A DNA stretch of 64,000 nt from Furcasterigmium furcatum (lineage: Eukaryota > Ascomycota > Sordariomycetes > Glomerellales > Plectosphaerellaceae). The stretch lies in contig BCIA01000003.1 of the NCBI GenBank assembly GCA_001599815.1, positions 3,844,001 through 3,908,000 on the forward strand. The letters are read 5' to 3'. Position numbers and translations under genes: made by a program. Within the stretch, counting starts at the first letter, position 1. The number at the start of each line of letters is the position of its first letter. The notes below the pieces were generated by a model. That model did not search any database. It had not been told where the DNA came from and saw only the letters and a list, made by a program, of their open reading frames with translations. Below are positions 24,722 through 36,226 of the stretch, piece after piece.

Positions 24722-26840
24722 TCAAGCAACACCGGCCAGCTTCAGCAACCTCTCCCCTGCCTTGATGTTGGCGTATTCGTATGCCTTGCTCTCGGGTGGG
24801 AACGTGCCGTTGGCGGCCCACAAGTCGATCAAGGGCTGCATAGGCTCCAGCTCAGCGGGCTTAAGCATGTCGAGGGCGGTGGCGGTCAGCACAAAGTGGG
24901 AGAAGCAGCTGTTGAGCTGCTTCTCGAGGTTGATGTGGTAGAAGGGGTCGATGAAGTGAGCCCAGTAGAGGTGGGAGTAGACACGGAACATCTGGCGGAA
25001 GATGGTCTGGCAGACGTCGATGAAGTTCTTGGGGAAACCGGACCGCTTGCCAATCCAGTCAGGCTCGCCACCGGGGCTGGAGAGCTGGGACAAGGGCGTC
25101 GTTGTGATATTGGGGTTGTGCGAGAAGGAGACGCCAGAGGGGTCGGTGGGGAAGATGGCGAGATCATCGATCTTGCCGGAAATCCAACGCTGCATGAGGG
25201 TGATGTATTCGTTGGCGGGGAGCTCGACGGGCTCGCGACGGCTGTTGAGCCAAGTGAAGGAGTGGTTCCTACGTAAGTTAGGAAATGTCCCTATTCGGGA
25301 TTGTGTGCGGAAACTTACACTCCAGCAGACATCTTTGGGCAAGTCGTCCCATTGCAGATGGTGGTTCCGTCGTCCTCCTTCTCGTGGATGACTCGGACGA
25401 AGTTCCAAAGGTTTCGGTAGTGTTCAACCACTGCGACGGTCAGCCTCAGATCTCGCAAGGTGGCATCAATCGCGCCAACTCACCTTGATGGGCAATCCAC
25501 TCGCCAGGATCGACGGTCTTGGGGCGGGCACTCAGAGTCATGAAGTTGCCCTTGACAATGTGCTTTGCATAGTTTGAGCTGAGCCAGATGGGAAGGGGTC
25601 GGGGAAGGTGGTAAGAGTTGAGGAGCTCTTCGCCCGTCGCATTCTGGTTGGTGGATTCATCGGCACCGATGGTTTGAGCAAGGGAGGGCGAGCTCGGCAG
25701 AGGAGGGATCTTGGGAGCCAAGTTCAGCGAAGATTGGCTGCCTTGAGAGAGAGTTGTGGGAGAAGGTGGGATGCCCGCGTTCGACGGCGTCGGGCTCTTG
25801 TTCAGCGGCTGCGGAGCCGGCTTCTGGGAGCCGGCACCGCGGAAGCGCGCGTTGCTGTCGATTCAGATTAGAGACGTGATCCGGTTGATGAGAATGAAGA
25901 TGAAGATGAGGTCGCATTGAAAGACGAGGTAAGTAGAAGGAACGCCGATCCCCTGGTACGCTGAACCCATGAGGGTCTCAGCCAGATCGGAGAGGAGCTG
26001 GGCGAGTTGGAAGATCGTCATGGAAAGGATCCCGAAGGATCCTGGATGTGGGTTTGGGCACTGCTGGCGGTTCTGAACGGGAGTTCTGCTGGAAAGATCT
26101 TTGACATGGGAGAGAAAAGGTTGAAATGAAGGGGAGGGAAGGTCGAGGCCACGAGGAGGGGAGGGAAAGGTTTCCGAGGCACCTCTTCCCTGAAGTCAAG
26201 TAAGAGGAAGCCTCGCAGCCTCCAGTCGTCACAGGTGATACAATCCGCGAGAGCCTGCGGCCTCGACAGGTGAGGCTCGACCAAGTCGTGAGATCACCAG
26301 GTTTGCACCACCATGCCTGGTTGTTGCGGTTGACTCGGCGCTTCCTCAGATGCGCTCTGTATGTTTGGCTTGAATGAGTGATTTGATCCACTTCTGCACT
26401 GCATCTTCACCTGAAGATGCAGGCTCCTGGCCAGATATCTCCCTCCCGTCCTTGATCGGTGTTGACGGCGCTCCGGTGACCGATGGGAGAGAGCCAGGTT
26501 TTTCGCACGAATTTGCCGTTGATTCGAAGACCCCTGGGAAGCCAAGCCTGCCGTACCACTGGCCACAACTTGCCCACGGCAGGACAAACAAGAAGACGTT
26601 CCGATGTTGCCTCACTAAGACCCCGGGGTTGATGCGACTGGCACCACAAGCACTAACACCCAAATTGGGCATCACTCACGCGACGCCCATCATTGTCGTA
26701 ACAGGGCAGTAGAAGTCCAAGAGCCCGGATGGTCGCAAGATGCCAAAGAGTAACGGCCAAGAGCTGAATAGAAATACCATTGATCAAAGGAATCAAAGGA
26801 AAAGACGAGCGACTCACATTCCAGAGAAGAGATTGGACAT
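24722..26840 (-). CDS. MOB2: Mob2-type NDR-kinase activator
   Basis: MOB-family adaptor that binds and activates NDR kinases (Cbk1, Orb6, COT1), controlling polarity and hyphal growth. The exons are 26818-26840, 25484-25854, 25319-25430 and 24722-25268, giving 350 residues. The Mob1/phocein domain spans about residues 95-300. It shows the Zn-site sequence CNGTTCPKMSAG and the later helix YSHLYWAHF with the His ligands. The start of the domain (NFMTLSARPKTVDPGEWIAH) fits Mob2 and not Mob1, whose equivalent region reads differently. The N-terminal 90 residues are Pro/Ser-rich. The first exon (7 codons plus 2 nt) is joined over a 963-nt intron, which is very long for this genome, so the start is the least certain part. 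Divergent with LEO1. Confidence 0.85.
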
Positions 26841-27608
26841 GGCCGCCAAGCGCCTGTTCTCAGCGCGCAACTGAGGGGTTAACGGTCAGACTTGGTCGGT
26901 CTCGAGCCGTCTCTTATCGCCCAGCTTGAGGCGGATTGAGAATTGACTGGGAAGGATTGATATAGTGCCGTCTTCTTCGCCAGGTTGGGACGCCGCGGTC
27001 GTTGATGATGAGGGGATGGTGTTCAAGAAAAGGGGCAGTTGAAGGGTGAGGTTACAACTTGGCGTACCTTACTTTGACAGGAGGCACCCGGCTATGGGAC
27101 GCTAAGCTCCTTTTGGACTGGTAGCCAAGGGATGCTGGTCGTCGCACGGGCCATCTTGGGAATGGTTCTGTTCTTGCTGGTGCATGGTGTGGTCACTGGG
27201 AGTCATTCTACTTGAGCTGGAAGGCGTCTGGCACGCTGTGATGACCTACAGAGTGGCCACTGAGACTCATCGGATACCAACAGCAAAACCGTTGCGAGTC
27301 GGGCGCCATGTGCCCTCCGAAACGAGATGTGGCTTGCTTACCTATGCTTCTATGCGTTTGCGACGTAAGGTGCAGGTGGTCCGTGCATAGCCTCACCACC
27401 TGCTGCTGTGGGCCCAAAGCTTCAATGCGACAGACGCTTTCCAATTGTTAAAGTTGTTAGCCTCGCGCTTTCCTTCACATTTCCATCCCAATTCAACCAA
27501 ACTCAACCTCGTCCTCCATCCTCCACCAACACACCATTCGCAGCTCATTGTATCCGACAGACCTTTCAGCATCTCAGAGAAGAAGAATAAGCAGCGCCAA
27601 ACAACACC
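26841..27608. promoter_or_regulatory. Divergent promoter, MOB2 / LEO1
   Basis: A 768-nt bidirectional region. It contains no supported ORF. The last 150 nt before LEO1 are CA- and CT-rich, as in a 5' leader. No TATA box is obvious. Confidence 0.4.
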
Positions 27609-28890
27609 ATGTCTGACTCCGAAGACTTGGTGGAGATGCCCGAGGATGGCGATGACCTCTTCGGAGAGTCCGACAATGGCGACGCGCTCCCCGGTAGCGA
27701 TAGGGACGCTGGATCCGACAACGATGCGGGAGACAGAACACGCGCATACGAAGATGACGACGATCAGCCGGCTGCGTTTCACGAGGACCGAGTCATCGAA
27801 TCCGTGGAGGTGCATCGGCATCGCATTCCCAAACCCAAGGACGGAGTGGTTCGTTGACATGCCAATTCCCCACAAGCTTCATGTAGATTTATTGTCTGAC
27901 CGCGACCAGCTTCGCGCCTTCCGAGTCCCCAACTTTCTCCGCATTCACCCCCGTCTTTACGATCGAGAGGCCTTCGAACCCACAGAACAGGACGTCGAGA
28001 ACGCGAGATCCGAAAACCCCAAGGCTGAGGTCCGCGCGCGGAAGGATGCCTCCACAGGCAAGCTTCAGAGCAACGCCATGATTCACCGGTGGAGCGATGG
28101 CAGCGTCACCATTTCCGTCGGAGACGAACATTTCCAAGTCCATACCAAGTCGCTCGCACCTCCGCTCGACAAGCCCTACCAAGAGCTCCAAGATGGCCAC
28201 TACTACGCTGCCGCAGCCGACTTGAGCAGCAACCACTATATGATGGTGGGCCACATTCACGAGCAATTCATCGTTCGTCCTGGCAAGGACGTCGAGGACG
28301 ACGCGCTCGCCAAGCTGGCGGAGCGCATGCAGGCCGCGTCGCGTGGAGGACACGAAGGGGACATGATCATCAAGACCATGCGAGATCCCGAACAGCGGAA
28401 GCGGGAGGCCGAGCAAGCCGAGAAAGAACGTATGAAGGCCCAGCGTCGCCGCGAGACCCAGGCAGCCAAGATGGATGGCGCCCAGCGATATCCCCGCACC
28501 GGAGGTGCTGGCCTCTCGATTACTGATCTGGAGGGTGGCCGACGCGCTGGTGGCTCGCGCAAGAGGGCAGCCGGGGCTGGCAAGCCCAAGAGGAGGCGCC
28601 CTGAATACGACTCCGATGACGACCTCCCCTCCGGTGCTCGCCGTGCCGGCGATGACTACGATCTCCAGGACGACTTTATCGCACCCAGCGATGAAGACGC
28701 TAGTGACGATGGAGGCGAAGAAGACGAGGAAGAGCTCGACGACGAAGAAGAACTGCCTCGGAGGAAGCGCCAGCGGACGGCTGAGGCAGACGACGATGAC
28801 GCGGAGGGGGAACTCGACGACGAAGTCGCCGGTGGACGGGCAAGACAACGACGCCACGTCATCGACGACGACGACGAAGACGAGGACTAG
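27609..28890 (+). CDS. LEO1: Paf1 complex subunit Leo1
   Basis: Leo1-like subunit of the RNA polymerase II-associated Paf1 complex, which acts in elongation and histone modification. I read exons 27609-27848 and 27910-28890, giving 406 residues. The intron uses GTTCGT, a CTGAC branch and a GACCAG acceptor. A donor 3 nt earlier (27846) is equally in frame. The N-terminus is acidic (residues 1-60). The Leo1 core runs from HRIPKPKDG through FRVPNFLRIHP to a MIHRWSDGSV block and a VGHIHEQFIV block, up to about residue 235. A Lys/Arg/Glu helix and an acidic, basic-patch tail follow, ending DDDDEDED at a TAG. Unusually, the same frame stays open for 305 more acidic codons after this TAG (see the next entry). 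Confidence 0.88.
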
Positions 28891-29808
28891 CGTTCCCGCA
28901 CTGGCAAACAGCATCAGAAGCTATCTGAGACTGACGATGGGAACGATAAGGACGCATTCTTGGTGGGCGATTTGCCCTCATTCAGTGGGTGGTCGGCCAA
29001 AATCGACGGGCAGGATGCTCATGAGATAGCCGACGATACAGTAGAACAATCAGACAACGATGTCGAGGAAGAACCAGGAAACAATGCGGATGAGGACAGG
29101 GGCCGTGATGCTGAGGGAGAATCAAATGAGCGGGATGTCAATGGAGGAACAGGCGACGGTGCCGGAAGCGATTCCGAGCAGGATACCGGATTTGAATCTT
29201 CGAATTCAGAAGAGGAAGAAGAAGAGGAGAATTCGTCAGAGTACGAACAAGGAGACTCGGATACCGATCCAGACGAAACAGCCCCTGTCAGACGGGCAAC
29301 GGAGCGCATGTCCATTCGTCTGTTGGAGAGATCTTCGCGTTCGAACCTAAAAGACCCAAGCAGCAGTTCAGAGGAGCAATCGGATGTCGTTTTGGAGGAA
29401 GTGACGGGCAATCTGCTGAACGGCCAAGTGTCGTCCCCCGATGGAAGCGATGCAGAGGGAGAGACAGACGACGACGACAACGACGGCATAGTGGAGCGGG
29501 AGAAAAGTGGAAGCGATCCGGACGAAGATGAAGATGATTTTATCATCGTACGGTCAAGAAGGCGAACCCCTCCTATCACCGACGATGAAGAGGACGGAGA
29601 GGACGGAGAGGACGACGAGGACGACGAGGACGAAGAGGACTCGGATGAAGACGATGTTATCATCGTGCGGCCAAGAAAGCGGCTCCCTCCTGTCACCGAC
29701 GACGAAGAGGACTCAGATGATGACATCCCCGCCGCGAACCCCCGAAAGCGCCAGAAGAGAGTCCACTTCGATGATCGTTTAAATGAACATATCTACTATT
29801 CTACATGA
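28891..29808 (+). CDS. Acidic in-frame ORF directly after the LEO1 stop
   Basis: An open frame of 305 codons plus stop, in the same frame as LEO1 and starting at the codon after its TAG. It has no ATG until 29308, so it is not an obvious independent gene. The encoded sequence is rich in Asp, Glu and Ser, like the LEO1 tail. It contains two related units near 29533-29598 and 29651-29713, of the form IIVRxRxRxPPxTDDEED, separated by a GED/DED-rich spacer, and ends in KRQKRVHFDDRL. Possible readings are: a LEO1 extension cut off by a recent nonsense mutation (CAG to TAG fits), an extension made by stop readthrough, a splice variant (CTAG at the stop is a possible acceptor), or a separate gene. 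No strong donor is visible nearby. That it is coding is inferred from length, composition and repeats. Confidence 0.5.
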   Translation, partial: RSRTGKQHQKLSETDDGNDKDAFLVGDLPSFSGWSAKIDGQDAHEIADDTVEQSDNDVEEEPGNNADEDRGRDAEGESNERDVNGGTGDGAGSDSEQDTGFESSNSEEEEEEENSSEYEQGDSDTDPDETAPVRRATERMSIRLLERSSRSNLKDPSSSSEEQSDVVLEEVTGNLLNGQVSSPDGSDAEGETDDDDNDGIVEREKSGSDPDEDEDDFIIVRSRRRTPPITDDEEDGEDGEDDEDDEDEEDSDEDDVIIVRPRKRLPPVTDDEEDSDDDIPAANPRKRQKRVHFDDRLNEHIYYST

Positions 29809-30262
29809 TGGCATCAGGGTTGTGGCATGAAAACGACACAGCACGGAGTACTGAGTCAACTACCATTAGAACCAAAAGCCTAGGACTAAAACAGCGACTT
29901 TCATTTACTGAAAACCTCTCTCAATGCCACCTGCTCTACTAGGTTCTGTAGATATCGGACGTACTCTGAAGTGATGGGGACTCGATGATACTTCAAGTTG
30001 AAGTCGGAAATGCTGACTGAGCCGATCACATGCTGGCAACTCGCGTCGGGTGCCTGCCGGGGCAAAGTTCCGGGGCATCACTCGGGGCGGGGCAAAGCAC
30101 GACCAGCAACGGCTCCCTGCTGGAATGACAACCTTACCTCTTCTCTAATAACCACCCGATGACCGGCCGTTGACATCCCTCGGCCGTCGAGGCCACCACC
30201 ACCCTTTGGTACTGAGCTACGTATCCCTCACCAATGGTGCTGCCTTCGCACCAGACGCCATC
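29809..30262. other. Intergenic, LEO1 extension to patatin gene
   Basis: 454 nt without a gene. It holds the 3' end of the acidic ORF transcript and the promoter of the patatin-like gene. I see nothing distinctive. Confidence 0.4.
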
Positions 30263-32275
30263 ATGGGGGTAGTGCTTGCAGTTTGGCAAGTGGTTGTCGA
30301 TGTCTGCTTCTTCTGGCATCGGGTACGTTGACCATTCAATCCAGAGAAGACGTGGACATTCTGGCTTGTGATCGCGAGCTGACCGGTTTGCCGCAACAGA
30401 AACTCCGGGAATGGTACACACGCAAGAGCCCCGTCGAGCTCTGGCTCGACCTCCTCCATAATGCCGAAGCCTTCGAGGACTGGGAGGAGGCTGCTCTACA
30501 CCTAGACAACCTGCTCGGTCTCGACTTATGGTGCGCTTCCCTTTCTCGGCTCTTGCAGCCGGCAGATCTATGATTAACATCATCTTTCACAGGAGAAACA
30601 ACCCCACGTCCAAATACTACGACTACCGCCTCATCAACGAGCGCCTCTCCTCCCTCATCGAAGCCCGCGACGAATCCAACATCCACCGACTCATCAATCT
30701 CCTCCGATCCGGCCTTGTCCGTAACCTCGGCAACATCTCTTCGCCGAAACTCTACAATCGATCCTTCGCCGGAACCAAGTACCTCATCGAGGAATACGTC
30801 ACACAGGTTGCCGAGGCCGTCGAGGATGTGACGACCCTTCCTACGACGCCGCCTGTGGCTGACCACCAGCAGCACCAGTCACAGAGTTTCGGCTCCTTCC
30901 AGCCACGAGGCAGTGGGAGATCCAAAGACGGCCGTCCCGTCACGGCAACGGGGGCGGTAGCAGCAGCCGCGACGCTGACGAACCAGACCAAGCTGGACTT
31001 CATACACGACACGCGACAGGCCTTTGGGCGGAGCACTCTGGTATTACAAGGCGGCGCAATCTTCGGTCTATGCCATCTTGGCGTCGTCAAGGCACTGTTC
31101 CTGCGGGGACTGTTGCCACGCATTATCACGGGCACGGCGACCGGGGCGCTGATCGCGGCTCTCGTGGCCATACACACGGAGGAGGAATTACCTGCCGTTC
31201 TGAAAGGCGACGGTATCGACCTTAGCGCATTCGCAGGCAAGGGCAAAACCGAGAGTGGCGCACCAGTGAAGCAGTCCCTCCGGACGAGATGGGAGACGCT
31301 GCTCCGCAGGTCGAAGCGGTTCTGGCGGGATGGATATTTTCTCGATGTCAAGGTGCTGGAGGACTGTGTGAGGGCGAACGTAGGCGACTTGACATTTGAG
31401 GAGGCGTATAACAGGAGCAAGAGGGTGCTCAACATCACGGTGGCCACCGCCGGGCAGGGCGGCGTACCGACGCTGCTGAACTACCTCACAGCACCGAATG
31501 TGGTATGTGGCCCGACTGACCTTCTCGAAGGAACATGCAAAATACTGACCTATCGCAGCTCATCTGGACGGCAGCGGTGGCGTCCAACGCCTCGTCGGCG
31601 AGCCTCTACGGCCACCGAGAGACGACAGTCTTGTGCAAAGATGCCCACGGGAACATCGTCCCCTGGGCACCCGCAAACACCATCGACTTCCGGCACTGGA
31701 CACACGTCTCCTACTCGGACCGCGAGTCTCCCCTCCTCCGCATAGCCGAGCTGTTCAACGTCAACCACTTTATCGTCTCCCAGGCACGGCCGTACCTCAT
31801 CCCCTTCCTGCAGAGCGACATGCACGGGCCCTCCCTCATGGAGACGCGGTCCAAGACGACGACGTCGGTCACAGCCTTCCTGGTGCGCATGGTCGGCCTG
31901 GAGCTGCGTCACCGCCTGCGCCAGCTGGACACCCTGCAGATGCTCCCGGCCAGCATCAGGCGGTTCCTCGTGGACGAGCGCGTCCCCGGGGCGGCCATGA
32001 CGCTCGTCCCCGAGGTGACGGCGAGCGACTTTGTGAGGCTGCTCGAGACGCCCACCCGAGAGACGCTGGACTATTGGATACTCCGAGGCGAGCGGAGCGT
32101 CTGGCCGGCCGTGGCAGCGCTGCGCATCCGGTGCGCCGTCGAGAACGAGCTCGACAGATCGTACCAGAAGGTGCGCAGGCTCAAGGCCGGCGGGCTGAGG
32201 CGGAAGGGATCGGCAGCGTCCCCGGTGGCGCTGCTGGAGAAGGGGCGGGCGGCGAATGGGGGGTTGACGCTGTGA
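30263..32275 (+). CDS. Patatin-like (DUF3336/PNPLA) protein with degenerate active site
   Basis: A 605-residue protein from exons 30263-30322, 30400-30530, 30593-31502 and 31559-32275, all in phase. The first junction has a perfect GTACGT donor and a CTGAC branch. The N-terminal DUF3336-like region (from WHRKLREWYTRKSP) and the patatin domain (about residues 215-430) resemble Tgl3/4/5-type triacylglycerol lipases of lipid droplets. The usual nucleophile motif GxSxG is GTATG here, with Ala246 in the Ser position. The oxyanion loop reads LQGGAIFG. The usual DG(A/G/S) of the Asp motif reads DRE at about residue 421, before ELFNVNHFIVSQ. If the reading is right, the Ser-Asp dyad cannot work in the normal way, so a scaffold or regulatory role is more likely than hydrolysis. 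The first exon encodes a hydrophobic stretch of about 18 residues. Confidence 0.85.
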
Positions 32276-35200
32276 CGAGCGCGAGCAGCAGCGGCCGCGA
32301 GATGCTTTTCTGGGCAAGGGGGCTGGAAATTATGTGTCCTTATGATCGTTATGAATCCTAGCACGCAGACACGCGCGAAACAGGCATATGTTGACCCTAT
32401 CTGCGGGTAGAGGAGTGAACGTAGACGCCTGACCAAGACGGAGTGGCGGAAAAGGTTGCGAGACAAGCTGCTGACGGGCGCCGTTGGACGCCCGGCACAC
32501 CCTCGAGCTAGGGGGGCTGTTGTTTGGTGTTACGGCGAGGTTTTTTTTGGTGAGTGACGCTGGACGGGACCAAGAGCTTGTTGCATAACACGTCCCGGAA
32601 TGGTGTGGTCACCAGGAACCATTTCAGGGTGTCATGGATAGGTACCTAGGGGACGTGATATCTGGACCAGTCATGTCGTGCATGCGAGGACGAGGGCCTG
32701 TTCTCCGTGAGTGGAGAGCTTGAGCAGACAGAGCCAAACAAAACGTGGCGCTTCAGTTACGTTCCTGTCAAGATAGGTATTCTTTAGAACTGCTGAAGGT
32801 CAGGTCGATCAGGCAGTAGTCCTTGCATTTACGTCCACCATCTCAAAATTTCTCAGGCCAAGAGAGAGGCCATCTGAGCTATCCGGGACTCGCTCCGCGA
32901 CCCCCTGGTTGACGAGGGCGTCCCGGAGGTGGTCATCTTTTCCGTGGCCCTCGTCACAGCCATACTTAGGCTAAGCCAGTGTGCCCTGCTAGCGCCCGCA
33001 TGGAAGGTTTCTAGAAGGCGTGTGGAACGGTGTGGGGACCGCTGGAAGCGCTGATCGAGGTGGGCTGGGGGAGAAGGGGGTGTGTCGAAGTCGACACCCA
33101 GGGGGTGGTGGCGTGGGACAGTGAATCAATGATGCAGGCTGAGATTATGGACAGACTGTCAAGCAGGAGTGACAGGAGCAGCAACAGCAGCCTGCCTGTG
33201 TGTGCCGTGAGAGAGAGCACAGGCAGTTCTCGTTGCACGAGACCTGCTCGCGATGCACACACAACGACCAAGAAGGCTGGCAGGCCGCGACGGAGAAAAC
33301 GAATGTCGGGACGAAAGTGACGCGTACCGATACATCACTTCTCCAGGATCTGAGGGACGCCCAAAATATGAAAAGACGATGGTGCCAAGCGGGACAAGAG
33401 CAGCCACACTGGTGCCGAGGCCGCATGATGACCGGGGGCCCTGTCGAGCTGGGAAGGACGAGGGAGGTGGTCCTGCATGAAACAGAGACGTTAATCTTCG
33501 AATCGGCCCATGAAAGTGACAGCCGAACCCAGAAGAAACATTTCGGGATCGGTGTTGTCCTTTCGAGACGGCTGTATCCGGGCCGTCGAGGATCGAAGCA
33601 GCGGACATGGGAGACGACGAAACCGCGCGTAAACGATGCGGTGGCACAGAGCCTGCTGATGCTGCTGGTTTAGGTGTTGTGCTCTGGTGGTAAGTAGCTC
33701 GGTAGACGGATGGCGTGTGCTTGCACGCATGCTCGCCGTTGCTTCATCGCCGGGCTCGGCTCTGCAAGCTGGTTGATGGTGTGCTGACATGGCTGTGGAC
33801 GTGATAAGATTTAGCAGGGGGCGTTGGCGTCCCAGGGCAGACTCATATCTCGTCGGATGCATGTCGACCGACGGGGAGAGGCGAGCGAATCTGGGGGATA
33901 CTTAGATGATCAAGGACGGGGGGTGGTGGACGGACAAGACGGGTTCTCGCCTATCGGCCTTGTCTTGAAGTATTTCGCGGCCATGGTGGATTCAGACTAG
34001 AAGGGGGGGTGGACAACGAACGTCAGAGATGGAAGAGCACCTCGCTCGGTGCACACCCACCTGCTACGGGTCTCGATCTGCACAGTATTTTCCGAACTCC
34101 CATGCTTGGAGCAAAGATCTTCGGATGCTGGGACGTCCACGGGTCGGTGTTGAGAGGCATGACATGACGAGGATGGCTGCTTTCGAAATAGTCACCGAGA
34201 TGATGTCGACTCGGCCGGTGCTTGGTAGCACGGCGCGGAGCCTGGCGGTGACGAGACCCAGTAGACACAGATCGTGTAGAACAGGAGCTTACATTGGTGA
34301 CCGAGATGATGTGCGGTGTGGTGTACAAGTACACGTCGTCGCCCAGCAGGGCAGAGCAGGGAAGGGAGCTTGGGACGGTGGGGCCTGCACATCACCAGGC
34401 CGAGGATGTATTCGTAGGACTCTCGCTGGCACTGGCTAGCTGGGGGCTTGGGGTGATGCAGCCCCCGAAGTCGGCAGGGGGCTCGCAGTCGTCGAAGGAC
34501 CTCCAGTTGCCAGACATCCTGACGTCCCCCTGAGGCGCAGCCATGGGCAGGCCCACGCAATGTGCCACATGCAGCAGAGGACGCCGCGCCTTGTGTTCGC
34601 CAGAAAACCCGGGGAGTCAGACTCGAGAAAAGTGAGGCGGGAGAAAGGCAAGGAACCGAACTACTGCTCTCGTCGGCTTGGAAGAGTTGATGATGTCTGA
34701 GATGACTGGCTGGACCCTGGGGTACCTTGAAGCGTGAGGGAGCTAGCGGAGGGATGGGGCCGCGAGTGGAGCTTCTTCTGGCGTTGCGTACCCATGCGGG
34801 GCGCCATGGGATACCTAAGCCATGGCGTGAGGAAGCAGGGTAGGTAGGTTCCTAAGTAGGTATGGCCCAGGAGCTGGAGCTTGACGGAACAACCTGTGAC
34901 CCAACACCCATGAGGTGGAAAGGGTACCTCACCCAACACTGCCATGGGGGGTATCGACCGCACCGCTTGGCTGGTCCCGGGATCTTTCTGTGTTACCGGC
35001 ATGCCAGTGCAGTGGATCGTCAAGTACCTATCTCGTCCACGCCCCTCCGCATCTGAGGTGAGGTGCTTTCATTCCAAGTTGGTGACTGATTCCGTGGACG
35101 TGGGCGACCTCGAACTTGAAGCACGTAGTACGTACCCACGCATTTCGGTATTCCAAGGTTGTACCAACGAGATCTTTCCCTTGCCTAGGTAAGCTGCGTG

Positions 35201-36226
35201 CTGCCTCCGTCGTCGTGTCTGGGCGCTTGGGACACTGAGGACCTGTTGCGCCAGCACCAGCCCAGATGTCGTACCTTGGGCCTTGGCGAGGTGTGGAGCA
35301 GCATGTGCGGTACCTTGTCCGGTCCCTGGGATGGATGGATGCCCGGGCTGGATTACAGATGGGTGCCGGATGGACGTTGTTGCTTTTTCGTCTTCTCTGT
35401 AGACCAGTAGCCACCCCTCGAGGTGCAGGTACATCTACAAGCAGCCAGACTGTGCATTATTAGCGGCGTCAGTCGCTGTGGGCGTGCACCCCCAGTTCGG
35501 TCTGGCGGGTATCCATCTTCAGACCGGAGCGGGGCGCGCAACGAGTCCTAGGTATGTACATACAACGTCCGTCGGTCTGCTGCACCTGGGCTCCGCTGCT
35601 TTGGACTGCCGTTTTGCTTGTGCAACCTGAGCTGGGCAGGCATGGCTAGGTCAGGTTGTTTGTCGAGGATTGGTTTGGACGCTAATCCTAATGCTGCGGA
35701 TGGAGGTGTCGTCGGTCGGCCTGAGGTGCAACGAAGGGAATCCCCTAGCGGTTCCAGTTGGCCAATCCATTAAGGCACCTACCTACCTCAGGTTGAAGCT
35801 CCCGCATATCCAATGGACCTGATGGGTTGACTGCCCCCGGCCACCTCAGGAACACGGTGCAATGTCATCACCCGCTGCACCCACGCCTCACCTGTCCGAT
35901 TCACGCCCGGGCAGCACCCCATCAGTCCAGTCCAACACACACTCAACACTCTCCTTCTCTCAGGTTGCCCATACATAAAAGATCACATACCCACCCCCTC
36001 GACATCAGAATCCATTCCCCATCTCCTGCCTCTTCACCTGCAAACTCCCACTTGACCTCTTCAGTTGCCGAGCTCACTCGGACCTGCTTCCCATACTTAC
36101 CACACATCTCCTGGACCCCTCCAGGTCACGATTCCTCCCCCGCCATCGCAGCCGGTGCGTCACCGCCGCCGATAAACGTCGCCCACCCCATCCCATACTC
36201 TCCCAACTTCGACACCACCACCCGCC
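32276..36226. other. 3.9 kb intergenic stretch
   Basis: No supported gene. Short open frames occur on both strands but none shows domains or splice-consistent extension. Several TAGGTA/TACCTA-type motifs lie at 32639-32650, 34838-34862, 35547-35556 and 35777-35788. The last 400 nt before 36227 are strongly C/A-rich and probably the leader of the next gene. Confidence 0.4.

Noticed and set aside
27889..28914. 341-codon minus-strand frame
   Set aside because: Antisense to LEO1. Its Val-rich translation simply mirrors Asp/Glu-rich codons.
31550..32317. 255-codon minus-strand frame
   Set aside because: Antisense to the last exon of the patatin-like gene.
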